Shown here in pieces: positions 1-7,661 of a stretch of DNA of 12,124 nt. Within the stretch, counting starts at the first letter, position 1; each line of letters opens with the position of its first letter. The translations under genes were made by a program, and so were the position numbers. This DNA is from a bacterium. Its GTDB lineage: Bacteria > Spirochaetota > JAHITG01. The notes below the pieces were generated by a model, which was given only the letters and a program-made list of their open reading frames with translations, was not told the origin of the DNA and made no database searches. Where the stretch lies: contig JAQTRT010000048.1 in NCBI GenBank assembly GCA_028711675.1, forward strand, positions 1 to 12,124, in the 5' to 3' direction.

Positions 1-781
1 CCTGCCATCCGGCAATAAGGACAGTGCCGGGAGCCGTGGCGATAACAGGGGCGCCGGGCCAGGAGGCGATATCGATTCCTTTATGCCATTCGGTCCGGCG
101 GCGGGTTAAAGGATGTTTTCTCCAGCCGTAGGAAGAAGTAAGGTATCCGCCGACTTTTAAAGGCCAGATAGAGGGAAGCTTGGAGAAAAGGCCAGCCCGT
201 TCGCTTAAGAAATTTTTTACTTGTTCGATGTATTTTTTGCTTAACAGGATGTCGTTTTTAATCTGCTGGAGATCATAATATTCATCAGGCAGTTTGGAGG
301 GGAGGTTGGAGGAAAGGGCGGTATTCTGTTCGCTGCTGCCACCTTGGGCATACAGGTTTATAAAACTATCTTTGGATGAAGAAGCTGAAGAATACAATTG
401 TTCGATTTCCGGTTTAAGGGATTCCATTTTTTCATTGATATGATCAATCTCGCTGCGCAGTAGTTTTTCCTTTATTTTCCAGTTTTTTGAGAGTTGGATG
501 AGATTATTCACTTCCTGGCTGGTCGTTGATGTGGAAATGATATTCAACGACGAAATGGAAATAACAAGGATAATGATGAGAATAGCGAAAAATAAAGTAA
601 AATAAGATATATGAAGGGTGATAATCTTTTTTTCCGAATGAGGAATGAACATAACGGTCAAATGCTCGTTCCCTTTTTTTATGATGAAGTGATAGGCCCG
701 TATCAGCTTGCTTTTTATAAGAGGAAGGTATTTCGCAGTAAAGGCAGAGTATGCGTGTTTAAATACATTCAGTAATTTCAT
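1..781 (-). CDS. Membrane-anchored M23 family peptidoglycan endopeptidase (3' end missing)
   Basis: The 260 visible residues are the N-terminal part of a zinc metallopeptidase that probably cleaves peptidoglycan cross-links from the periplasmic side. A basic N-terminal region (residues 1-52) is followed by one strongly hydrophobic segment (about 55-78). Next is a Ser/Glu/Lys-rich stretch that could form a coiled coil (about 85-130), a linker, and the start of the LytM/M23 domain at about 205. Family marks are LTSSYGWRKHP (214-224) and the first zinc motif HxxxD (H233, D237 in WHKGIDIA). The second motif, HxH, lies beyond the window edge, so whether the enzyme is intact cannot be seen. The start at 781 is the first ATG after a promoter-like sequence; no Shine-Dalgarno site precedes it. 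The gene diverges from tatD. M23 identity is firm; the cell-shape or division role is inferred from the family. Confidence 0.9.
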   Translation of the reverse strand, partial: MKLLNVFKHAYSAFTAKYLPLIKSKLIRAYHFIIKKGNEHLTVMFIPHSEKKIITLHISYFTLFFAILIIILVISISSLNIISTSTTSQEVNNLIQLSKNWKIKEKLLRSEIDHINEKMESLKPEIEQLYSSASSSKDSFINLYAQGGSSEQNTALSSNLPSKLPDEYYDLQQIKNDILLSKKYIEQVKNFLSERAGLFSKLPSIWPLKVGGYLTSSYGWRKHPLTRRRTEWHKGIDIASWPGAPVIATAPGTVLIAGWQ

Positions 782-791
782 ATAGGAAAAG

Positions 792-819
792 AAAATATTA
801 TAAATTTTTACTTTGTCAA
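792..819 (-). promoter_or_regulatory. Putative promoter of the M23 peptidase gene
   Basis: Reading the minus strand, a perfect TTGACA (819-814) is followed after 16 bases by TATTTT (797-792). Transcription would begin near 785, only a few bases before the start codon at 781. This agrees with the absence of a Shine-Dalgarno site. A TATAAT also occurs nearby, but it is only about 12 bases from the -35 element. Confidence 0.45.
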
Positions 820-830
820 GCATAATTTGT

Positions 831-858
831 TTGACCTGAAATTAAAAAACAGTACATA
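831..858 (+). promoter_or_regulatory. Weak putative promoter of tatD-dus
   Basis: TTGACC (831-836) is followed after 16 bases by TACATA (853-858). A better -10 sequence, TATACT, lies at 857-862 but at 20-base spacing. Either choice puts the transcription start at or just around the ATG at 867, so the message would be leaderless or nearly so. The region is AT-rich, which makes chance matches likely. Confidence 0.25.
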
Positions 859-866
859 TACTCAGT

Positions 867-1649
867 ATGATCGTTGATACACATTGTCATTTGGATTTGA
901 TCACACAGGATGAACAAGAACTGAATTCTATCCTTATCCAATGTAAAAATAACAAAGTGAACCTTCTTATTAATGTTTCGGTTGACCGGGCAAGCAACTT
1001 TAACAATGAAAAAATGGCTGAAAACCATGAGGAAATCTATTTTTCAGTAGGTCTTCATCCTCATGAAGTCGACCGGTACAGTGCTCAGGATGTGGATGAT
1101 ATCGAAAAAATATGCCTGCATAAAAAATGTGTTGCCATTGGAGAAGTAGGGATCGATCTTTTCCACGAAAAAGAGAAAAAGAACGAGCAAATCGCATTAT
1201 TTGAGCGTTTTTTATATATGGCCAGGAAATATCAAAAACCCATCATAATCCATAGCCGGAATGCGTTCCAAGAGGTGTTTGAAATAATCAGAAAACCGGA
1301 ATTTAACGGTATTTCCGGTGTCTTCCATTGTTTTTCGTATGGATGGGATGAAGCTTTAAAATGTATCGATCTTGGTTATAAGATCTCTTTTGCCGGTAAT
1401 TTAACGTATAAAAACAGCCGGACCATACAGGATACGGCAAAGAGGATATCCGTACAAGAGGTTTTTCTTGAAACAGATGCGCCTTTTTTGGCTCCTGTAC
1501 CGTTCCGTGGTAAAAAGAATTTTCCGTACTATATCAATCATCTGGCGTTGTTCCTGAGTCAGTTGAGGAACGAGGATCCGGAGATTCTTTGTGCACGTCT
1601 TTATCAAAACGTAACATCATTTTTTCGATTATACGGAAACAAGGAATGA
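867..1649 (+). CDS. tatD: TatD family metal-dependent hydrolase (DNase)
   Basis: This 260-residue protein has the usual TatD length and a complete set of metal ligands on a TIM-barrel pattern. They are the N-terminal DTHCHLD motif (H6, H8), VGLHPHE (H64, H66), GEVGID with E93, IIIHS with H129, GVFHCF with H154, and LETDAPF with D204. Members of the family are magnesium-dependent 3'-5' exonucleases and deoxyribonucleases linked to DNA repair and nucleic-acid turnover; they are cytoplasmic. The start is well fixed because the family begins with M-[IL]-x-DTHCH. There is no Shine-Dalgarno site upstream, only CATATACTCAGT before the ATG. The stop overlaps the dus start (ATGA at 1646-1649), so the two are probably translationally coupled. 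The exact TatD subfamily (TatD, YcfH or YjjV type) cannot be assigned by eye. Confidence 0.93.
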   Translation: MIVDTHCHLDLITQDEQELNSILIQCKNNKVNLLINVSVDRASNFNNEKMAENHEEIYFSVGLHPHEVDRYSAQDVDDIEKICLHKKCVAIGEVGIDLFHEKEKKNEQIALFERFLYMARKYQKPIIIHSRNAFQEVFEIIRKPEFNGISGVFHCFSYGWDEALKCIDLGYKISFAGNLTYKNSRTIQDTAKRISVQEVFLETDAPFLAPVPFRGKKNFPYYINHLALFLSQLRNEDPEILCARLYQNVTSFFRLYGNKE

Positions 1650-2614
1650 TCCATTCTATTCTCCATCAAGACCTGAAGATCAGGGGAAATATACTGGCCG
1701 CGCCAATGGCCGGATATACTAATCTGCCTACAAGGCTGCTTTTACAAAAATACGGAGCTGATCTTACCTTTACAGAGATGGTCTCAGCAGACGGGATCGT
1801 TTACCGGGATGAGAAAACGCTTAAACTTCTGGATACCTGTCCCAGGGAAACAGGGAAGGCAGTCCAGATATTCGGTGATCAGGACGGAATTTTAAAAGAC
1901 GCTGTTGAATATATACGGGACTATACGGATTTCAGAATCATCAGCATCAATCTGGGTTGCCCGGTCAAGAAGATCTTGAAATCAGGGAAAGGCGGATATT
2001 TACTGAAAGATGAGAATAAACTGGAGAAAATATTCCGGTGCCTGGGAAAGATCAAAGGGATCTGTCTGACGATCAAGATCCGGTCGGGATGGGATAAACA
2101 TCATTTAAATTATCAGCGTGTGGGCTGTCTGGCCGAGGAAAATAATGTTAAGCTTGTCGTTTTTCACAGCCGGACCGTTGTGCAGGGATTCAGGGACAGG
2201 GCAGACTGGGACCAGATCAGGGAATTGAAGCAGAAGCTCAATATTCCTGTTATCGGGAACGGGGATATTACCACACCGGAAGAAGCCGTAAAAAGGCTGG
2301 AGGAAACAGGGGTGGACGGGATTATGATCGGAAGAGGTTTTATCGGGTCGCCTTGGATATTCGATGATATCAAGGAATATGTACGGACACATTCCTATAA
2401 AAAACATAATACCGAGGAACGGATCAGGGCCATGCTGGTGCATTTAAAAAAGATGATAGACTATATGGGAGAAAAAAAGGGGATTATTAATTTCAGGAAG
2501 CAGATGCTGCATTATGTCAGGGAATTTCCGCACAGCGCTCCTTTGAGGAAAAGCCTTCAGGGTCTTGAAGAGTATCAAAATATAGAAAAGGTATGCCGAG
2601 AGTGGCTGAGATAA
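1646..2614 (+). CDS. dus: tRNA-dihydrouridine synthase
   Basis: This enzyme uses FMN and NAD(P)H to reduce specific uridines in tRNA to dihydrouridine. The 322-residue protein shows the family layout. Near the N-terminus is APMAGYTNLPTR (19-30), which resembles the APMAGVTD flavin motif, then NLGCP with the catalytic cysteine C105. KIRSGW (144-149), FHSRT with H174, GNGDI (204-208) and IGRGFIGSPW (228-237) contribute to the FMN site. A helical C-terminal domain follows from about 240. Sequence style is closest to the DusB/NifR3 group, but that is tentative. The start chosen is the ATG at 1646 in the ATGA overlap with tatD, because it places the flavin motif at the usual distance. An in-frame ATG at 1589 would add 19 residues inside tatD and looks unlikely. 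An AAGGA directly abuts the ATG and GGA lies 8 bases upstream. Confidence 0.94.
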   Translation: MIHSILHQDLKIRGNILAAPMAGYTNLPTRLLLQKYGADLTFTEMVSADGIVYRDEKTLKLLDTCPRETGKAVQIFGDQDGILKDAVEYIRDYTDFRIISINLGCPVKKILKSGKGGYLLKDENKLEKIFRCLGKIKGICLTIKIRSGWDKHHLNYQRVGCLAEENNVKLVVFHSRTVVQGFRDRADWDQIRELKQKLNIPVIGNGDITTPEEAVKRLEETGVDGIMIGRGFIGSPWIFDDIKEYVRTHSYKKHNTEERIRAMLVHLKKMIDYMGEKKGIINFRKQMLHYVREFPHSAPLRKSLQGLEEYQNIEKVCREWLR

Positions 2615-2619
2615 AAATA

Positions 2620-2647
2620 TTGACTTTTAAAAAAAGAATGATAATTT
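2620..2647 (+). promoter_or_regulatory. Weak putative promoter of the HD-GYP/PilZ gene
   Basis: TTGACT (2620-2625) is followed after 16 bases by TAATTT (2642-2647); an alternative TGATAAT ends at 2645 with shorter spacing. It lies in the 87-base gap after dus, about 55 bases before the ATG at 2702. The gap is AT-rich, so the match is only suggestive. No terminator hairpin for dus was found here. Confidence 0.3.
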
Positions 2648-2701
2648 TAAGGATTAATCAACGGTTCCATATGCGCTTTTCGTGATCCGTTGCAGGATAT
2701 T

Positions 2702-4417
2702 ATGAGTTATAAGCTGATCGAAAAAAATATTGATGAAGTAAAACCAGGAGATATTTTAGCTGACGATATCGGCGTTTATCCCCATTTGAAGCAGGATACC
2801 ATGCTGGACGATTCAAAGATTAAAAATCTCGTCGAGCTGAAAATCAAATATGTGAAGATAAAGGTACCGGAAGAAGAGAAAGAGAGGCCGGTGATCGATC
2901 TTGTACTGGACGGAAAAAGTTATGACAAGGATGAGCATGTCAAACAGATCGAAGATAACATAGAGAAAGCTTATTATACCAGCATCCTGGAACGGGGAGA
3001 CCGGATCGATATCCAGGAGAAGGATTTTGCCCTGGATGAGAAAAAGGAAGTTAAAAAGATCACCGAGCATATTGAAGAAGCCCACAGGGATATCTTCATC
3101 ATCGAAAAGATGGAGAAAAAATCCATTAAGCGAATCAACGACAACATCAATATGAAATTAAAGCTTCTGTCGGATAATCTATCCACGATGATCAAAGATA
3201 AAGAGAATAAACTGGATGAACTGGAAGAGGTCATCAATGATTTGATCGAGGATACGGGACCCAAGAGGAATTCCGCGTTCCTGCTGCTGAACATCAAACG
3301 GGGCGGAGTGAACTATGTCATCCGTCATTCTATCAATGTGTGTCTTATCTCCCTGGCCATTGCCATTGAACTGACAAAGATGATGACCGAGAAACTGGAC
3401 AGCCCCGAACTGAAAGGCGATTTAAAAAAACTGAATATATGCGATAAAAAAATATTCACAAAAAGCGAACTTATTAAACTGGGCCTTGCGGCTCTGGTGC
3501 ATGACCTGAACCTTCTGGAGTCTTTTCCCGACCTGAGCGAGAATACTAAATTTTCCATCAAGGATAAGTCCAAGATCGAGCTTCATTCCAATAACGGCTA
3601 TCATATGCTGACCCTCCTGGGGACGGAATATATCATACGAAATACCGTGCTGCACCATCATGAACGGGTGGACGGTACCGGTTATCCGGACGGCCTGAAA
3701 GGGGTACTGCTTTCCAAATACTGCCTTGTCCTGGCCTTTGCCGACCGGCTGGAACAGCTCATGATCAAGAGTCCTTTTTCCATACGGCTCCATCCGCATA
3801 AGGCCATTATGTATATCCTGGCTGAAGAGAAGGAAAAGTTCGATAATGATGTGGTCCTGGCGTTCTGTAAAGGGGCGTCTATGTACCCCATCGGTTCATG
3901 GGTCCTCTTGTCCAATGATAAAGTCGGTATTGTTTATTTATCCAATAAGCAGAACCTGCGAAGGCCTATCATCAAATGCGTGTACACGGCTGAAATGAAG
4001 GAACTACTGCAGAAAGAGTTCATTGATCTGGGTAAGTCAGATCTGAAGATCGTGGAACTGATCGATATTGAATCCTTGAAAATGTTCAATACAGACATTG
4101 AAAATTTTATTTTTGATGAACGCGAGTTTAAAAGGATCCAGGTCGACATGGAAGCCCGGGTCAACAGACTTGATACGGATATATTCTTTTCATCCCGGAT
4201 AAGGGATGTCTCCCTGGGCGGAGCCAGGATCCTCATGAAAGATAAATTAAAAATAGGGGATGAGATTTATCTGGAATTCACCCTTACCAGCAGTCCGCTC
4301 AGGAACAAAGGGATCATTGTATGGGTAGACACCAATAATCCTTCCGAGAACTGCTATGGAATCAGATTCGTGGAATCCGACCAGAACTATAGACCCATAT
4401 TAAACAACATGATCTAA
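2702..4417 (+). CDS. HD-GYP domain protein with C-terminal PilZ domain (cyclic-di-GMP turnover/sensing)
   Basis: A 571-residue cytoplasmic protein with no membrane segment. Residues 1-60 (YKLIEKNIDEVKPGDILADDI) resemble the N-terminal region common in HD-GYP proteins. Residues about 125-185 are charged and helical, probably a coiled coil. The HD-GYP domain spans about 200-420. Candidate metal ligands and motifs are H209, H267-D268, H295, the HHE at 319-321, DGTGYP (324-329) and D348, so a c-di-GMP phosphodiesterase fold is clear. Two oddities: HD is followed by LNLL where the family usually has xGK, and the spacing H209 to H267 is about 30 residues longer than usual. A PilZ domain begins near 470, with RxxxR (R474, R478) and DxSxxG (D502, S504, G507), the c-di-GMP-binding residues. 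The protein therefore could bind c-di-GMP in one domain and hydrolyse it in another. The ATG at 2702 has AGGA four bases upstream; an in-frame TTG at 2690 is a weaker start. Confidence 0.92.
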   Translation: MSYKLIEKNIDEVKPGDILADDIGVYPHLKQDTMLDDSKIKNLVELKIKYVKIKVPEEEKERPVIDLVLDGKSYDKDEHVKQIEDNIEKAYYTSILERGDRIDIQEKDFALDEKKEVKKITEHIEEAHRDIFIIEKMEKKSIKRINDNINMKLKLLSDNLSTMIKDKENKLDELEEVINDLIEDTGPKRNSAFLLLNIKRGGVNYVIRHSINVCLISLAIAIELTKMMTEKLDSPELKGDLKKLNICDKKIFTKSELIKLGLAALVHDLNLLESFPDLSENTKFSIKDKSKIELHSNNGYHMLTLLGTEYIIRNTVLHHHERVDGTGYPDGLKGVLLSKYCLVLAFADRLEQLMIKSPFSIRLHPHKAIMYILAEEKEKFDNDVVLAFCKGASMYPIGSWVLLSNDKVGIVYLSNKQNLRRPIIKCVYTAEMKELLQKEFIDLGKSDLKIVELIDIESLKMFNTDIENFIFDEREFKRIQVDMEARVNRLDTDIFFSSRIRDVSLGGARILMKDKLKIGDEIYLEFTLTSSPLRNKGIIVWVDTNNPSENCYGIRFVESDQNYRPILNNMI

Positions 4418-5479
4418 CTGTTTTACGAACTGCTCGGTGATCTTGTCCCAGTCATAGTGCTTCCTGACATAAACATAGCCTTTTTCTTCCCTTCTGTCTT
4501 TAGGCCGGGATCTGAGCAGTTTCTTTATCAGGCTGATATAATCATGTATATCCGAACGGCTTTGATATGTAAAAGGCCGGAACAGACGTAATTCCCCCAC
4601 ATCATTGGAAATGATCTTCTTTTTTAATGCAAGATACTCTCTCAGTTTCATGGAAGAACGGTAATAATTTACTTCTTTATCCTGATAATAAACAAGGGCA
4701 TAATCGGAGAGAACAATATAAGGAATGATCTTTTCCGGGGTAAGATACCCGGTGAAATACAGGGAGGGCAGTTTCAGGGAACGGACCAGGTCTTTAAAAT
4801 ATTGAAGCAGGGGACCGCCGCCAGCAATGATCAGATATGTGTTTTCCGACAGGACAGGGCGGATATGGCGAAAAAGGATATCCAGGTCAGAGGCAATGTT
4901 CAGGTGGGCCGTATAGATCAGTATCCGGACATCCGGCTTTAGCTTGAAAAAGGAAATGAATTTTTTTTTCATTTTTTCATTTTTCGAAGCCGGATGGAAG
5001 AGTTTAAGGTCCACGCCTTGTTTCAGGACCAGCAGTCTGTTTTCTTTCACACGATATTCTTTCAGGATAAACTTTTTTAATAACGCGTTATGATAGGTGA
5101 TCCGGTCAAAAAACCGGGGGAAAGGTTTTTGCATATAACGTGAGAGGAAGCTTACGATGCCTTTTCGGTAACCGAAGTCGATATCATCGATATCGACTAT
5201 GTTCACAACTGGAGCAAACAGTTTTTTTAATAAGAGGGGGAGGAGAGTATTGGGGTAAGGTTTGATGGCCATACCGTAACGATAGGAAGTGGTCAGGACA
5301 TACCAGATGTATTTGATGAAGTTCAGTGGAAAATCCAGCATGAAGGGGAGGGAAGAGAAGGGAATAATGAACCTGACTTTCAGTTGTCTATCTTGAAGGG
5401 CCCGAGCTAAATACCGTGCGCGTAAATAACACCCTGAATTCTTCGGTAACGAGGATAAAATAATAAAATCGTACTTCAT
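4400..5479 (-). CDS. GT-B glycosyltransferase, GT4-like
   Basis: A 359-residue protein that probably transfers a sugar from a nucleotide-sugar donor to a surface glycan, lipid or protein; the acceptor is unknown. The N-terminal Rossmann half (1-150) includes the acidic VDIDDIDF run (95-102). The C-terminal donor-binding half shows LKQGVDLKLFHP (152-163), matching the family's NGVDxxxFxP. It also has LIIAGGGPL (216-224) and YFTGYLTPEKI (241-251). The segment MKLREYLALKKKIISND (277-293) matches KLxEYLAxGkPVVxxD, with the conserved glutamate at E281. No signal peptide or membrane anchor is evident, although residues 50-65 are hydrophobic enough for membrane association. It starts one base after the stop of the upstream BatA/VWA gene (TAA-A-ATG) without its own Shine-Dalgarno site, so translational coupling is likely. 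Its 3' end overlaps the HD-GYP/PilZ gene tail to tail by 18 bp. Confidence 0.85.
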   Translation of the reverse strand: MKYDFIILSSLPKNSGCYLRARYLARALQDRQLKVRFIIPFSSLPFMLDFPLNFIKYIWYVLTTSYRYGMAIKPYPNTLLPLLLKKLFAPVVNIVDIDDIDFGYRKGIVSFLSRYMQKPFPRFFDRITYHNALLKKFILKEYRVKENRLLVLKQGVDLKLFHPASKNEKMKKKFISFFKLKPDVRILIYTAHLNIASDLDILFRHIRPVLSENTYLIIAGGGPLLQYFKDLVRSLKLPSLYFTGYLTPEKIIPYIVLSDYALVYYQDKEVNYYRSSMKLREYLALKKKIISNDVGELRLFRPFTYQSRSDIHDYISLIKKLLRSRPKDRREEKGYVYVRKHYDWDKITEQFVKQLDHVV

Positions 5480-5480
5480 T

Positions 5481-7577
5481 TTATTTTGTTCTCATCGGAA
5501 TGAATTTACCGATACCTTGGCTGACAAGAACTTCGAGGATAAGAAGAAGGAGGACCAGAAAAAGAAAAATTTTCCCCAGGGGCCTTGTTGAGGAATAATG
5601 GAAGATCTTGTCCGTTATTTCTTTCTGATTCTCCGCTGTCTTGATGGGTAGGTTCCTGTAATTCCGCACGAGTTCGTCCATGCCGATGGGGGTGATGTCC
5701 GATTCGGTATAATCGGGATTTACGGCGAAGATCTTTTCATCGACCTGAAAAATTCCGGGTTTGACAATACGGTTGTCTTTTACGGCTTCTTCTTCGCCCA
5801 TCAGCTGAGTGAGCTTAGGGACACGGCTGTCCAGCAGTGTATGGATATCCTGAAGGGACTGCCCGATATAAAACCGGTTATATTCGTCGGGGAGGCCGGT
5901 ATTCAGAAGGTATTTCATCACCTGCTGCATAAGGGGTGGAAAATTCGGGTCGTAAATAAAATCCGTCGTGTCTTTCGCGGGTAAGAAGGTGAAGAGTAAA
6001 ATACGGCTTCGTCTGGGGCTGTCCGAGAGATAGGGCTCTATTTCCAGGATAGCCGGATCCTGGTTGTTGAACCTGGCCAGGATGCGGATACCGGGTGCGA
6101 GCCGGTCTACGTTCATGGAATAATAGGAAAATATCTTTGATGTGCCGAATATTTTGATATCCTTGAACAGGGTGAATATGGGGTGGCTGTAATCCAGGTA
6201 TTCAATGGAGAAAGGCTTTTGGTTCTCCTCATGCCGTTCTGAGATAGAACAGTTTAAGTTCATTATTTTGATGAAATTCAAATTAAAACTGTTGATGTCA
6301 AGATGAGGAGAGAGAAAGAGCACCAGGTTCTTATTACGTTGGATATAATTTTTCAGCGAGGCAAGATCATCAGTGCTTTCCCGGGAAAAATTGAAGAGCA
6401 TCATGTCGAAATCCAGTTCCGGCTCCAGGCTGTTCATTTCCTGGATCTGTACAGGAGATGAATTGTTCTTATTGAGCAGATAAGCGGGATTCAGACTATT
6501 GAGGACATAAGTGAGCTCCTTACCGGGATCCAGGCTGATGATCCTCACTTTGGGAGGAACGGATAAGATGAAATAGTGCTGGTTATCATAGGACAGATCG
6601 TCCCCTTCCACGATCTGGGTGCAGAAGGGGATCGTGCCGGTTGTGTCAACGGAATAATTATAATTCAGCGATATCTTTTCATGAGGGGCAAGAGAAATGC
6701 TCTTTTGATGGACGGATTCCTTTTTCCCCGTTGTTTTCACAATAATATTATTCTGGACAGAAGAGAAGTTCTTGACCATGGCATAGATGGGCACGGTGTC
6801 TTTTAAAAAGTTCAATCTGATCGGGATCGTGTCCTCTATGACGGCGCTGTTCTTAATCTGCGGGGAGGATATCTTGATGAAAAAGAGAGGGTATCTGCTT
6901 CTGGCGTCTTGATGGATATAGTCGGAATCTTTTTGAAAATTGATCCTCTGCATATCCGAGAGCAGATAGATCAGGCGCTGGCTGTGGCTGGATTTATCCA
7001 GGAGCTGTTCAGCTTTTTTTAAGGTTTCGAACAGGTTATTGTTTAAATAGGAAAGCCCGGCATCTTTAACAACACGGATGATCTCTTTTTTATCATGGGA
7101 AAGGTCCAGGAACTGGATGTCATCGGTATCCGTACTGAGCAGAAGGGAAAAGTCATCCTGCGGCCCGGCTGTTTTTTCAATGATCTGGAATATCATCCTT
7201 TTTGCCTTCAGGAAAAGGTTCTCCCCTTCCGAGATCGCTCCCATGCTGAAAGTATTATCCAGGACGAAAACGATGCTTTTATTCCGGTTCTTTTCAAAGG
7301 CCATTTGTGAAATGCGGTCCTTTAAATAAGCAAAAGGCTTGGCCAGGCTTAAAACCAGGAAAAGGATGACCAGGGTCCGTATCAGGAGCAGCAGAAGTTC
7401 CTTAAACCTTATCTTTTTAGACTCCTTTTCAAAAGTTTTTTTTATGAATAATAAGGAAGGGAATTTTATGACAATGATCTGTTTTTTTGTTAAAAAATGG
7501 ATCAGGATAGGGATGATAACAAATGCAAGCCCGAATAAAAAATATGAATTACTGAAGAACATCGATAAAATGTACAT
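5481..7577 (-). CDS. Membrane protein with BatA N-terminal and von Willebrand A domains
   Basis: A 698-residue protein with the layout of BatA/BatB-type (aerotolerance-related) proteins. Residues 1-80 contain two membrane segments (about 11-29 and 61-79) separated by a basic loop, the PF07584-like BatA region. A von Willebrand A domain starts at about 100, with the metal-site (MIDAS) motif DNTFSM (D107, T109, S111). Here Thr replaces the first Ser of the usual DxSxS; a longer periplasmic-looking region of unassigned fold follows. A third membrane segment (about 671-688) and a short basic tail (GKFIPMRTK) end the protein. The most probable topology has the large domain between TM2 and TM3 outside the cytoplasm. 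No moxR, batB or other bat gene is adjacent, so this is a lone member. The first ATG (7577) is taken as the start; ATG at 7562 is possible. Neither has a Shine-Dalgarno site. Function is not established; a role in envelope-complex assembly is a family-level guess. Confidence 0.85.
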   Translation of the reverse strand: MYILSMFFSNSYFLFGLAFVIIPILIHFLTKKQIIVIKFPSLLFIKKTFEKESKKIRFKELLLLLIRTLVILFLVLSLAKPFAYLKDRISQMAFEKNRNKSIVFVLDNTFSMGAISEGENLFLKAKRMIFQIIEKTAGPQDDFSLLLSTDTDDIQFLDLSHDKKEIIRVVKDAGLSYLNNNLFETLKKAEQLLDKSSHSQRLIYLLSDMQRINFQKDSDYIHQDARSRYPLFFIKISSPQIKNSAVIEDTIPIRLNFLKDTVPIYAMVKNFSSVQNNIIVKTTGKKESVHQKSISLAPHEKISLNYNYSVDTTGTIPFCTQIVEGDDLSYDNQHYFILSVPPKVRIISLDPGKELTYVLNSLNPAYLLNKNNSSPVQIQEMNSLEPELDFDMMLFNFSRESTDDLASLKNYIQRNKNLVLFLSPHLDINSFNLNFIKIMNLNCSISERHEENQKPFSIEYLDYSHPIFTLFKDIKIFGTSKIFSYYSMNVDRLAPGIRILARFNNQDPAILEIEPYLSDSPRRSRILLFTFLPAKDTTDFIYDPNFPPLMQQVMKYLLNTGLPDEYNRFYIGQSLQDIHTLLDSRVPKLTQLMGEEEAVKDNRIVKPGIFQVDEKIFAVNPDYTESDITPIGMDELVRNYRNLPIKTAENQKEITDKIFHYSSTRPLGKIFLFLVLLLLILEVLVSQGIGKFIPMRTK

Positions 7578-7661
7578 ATTAAAAAAGAAAATTCAATACA
7601 ATAATGAGGAACAGGGCTTTTTTAGCTTTAGAAAAAACGTGGTTTTCCGTTAATAGGTAAT

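Noticed and set aside
1589..1645. Longer dus start at ATG 1589
   Set aside because: It would lie 61 bases inside tatD and add 19 residues not expected before the flavin motif. The ATG at 1646 makes a standard ATGA junction.
2690..2701. TTG start for the HD-GYP/PilZ protein
   Set aside because: The ATG at 2702 is preceded by AGGA at 2694-2697, whereas the TTG has no ribosome-binding site.
7632..7646. Short AAAAC-GTG-GTTTT hairpin between the divergent genes
   Set aside because: A 5-bp A/T-rich stem in an AT-rich gap is expected by chance and has no T-run or positional logic.
7339..7653. Plus-strand open frame of 104 codons
   Set aside because: It lies mostly antisense within the BatA/VWA gene, has no family features and is rich in Lys/Arg/Met/Phe as expected for a shadow frame.
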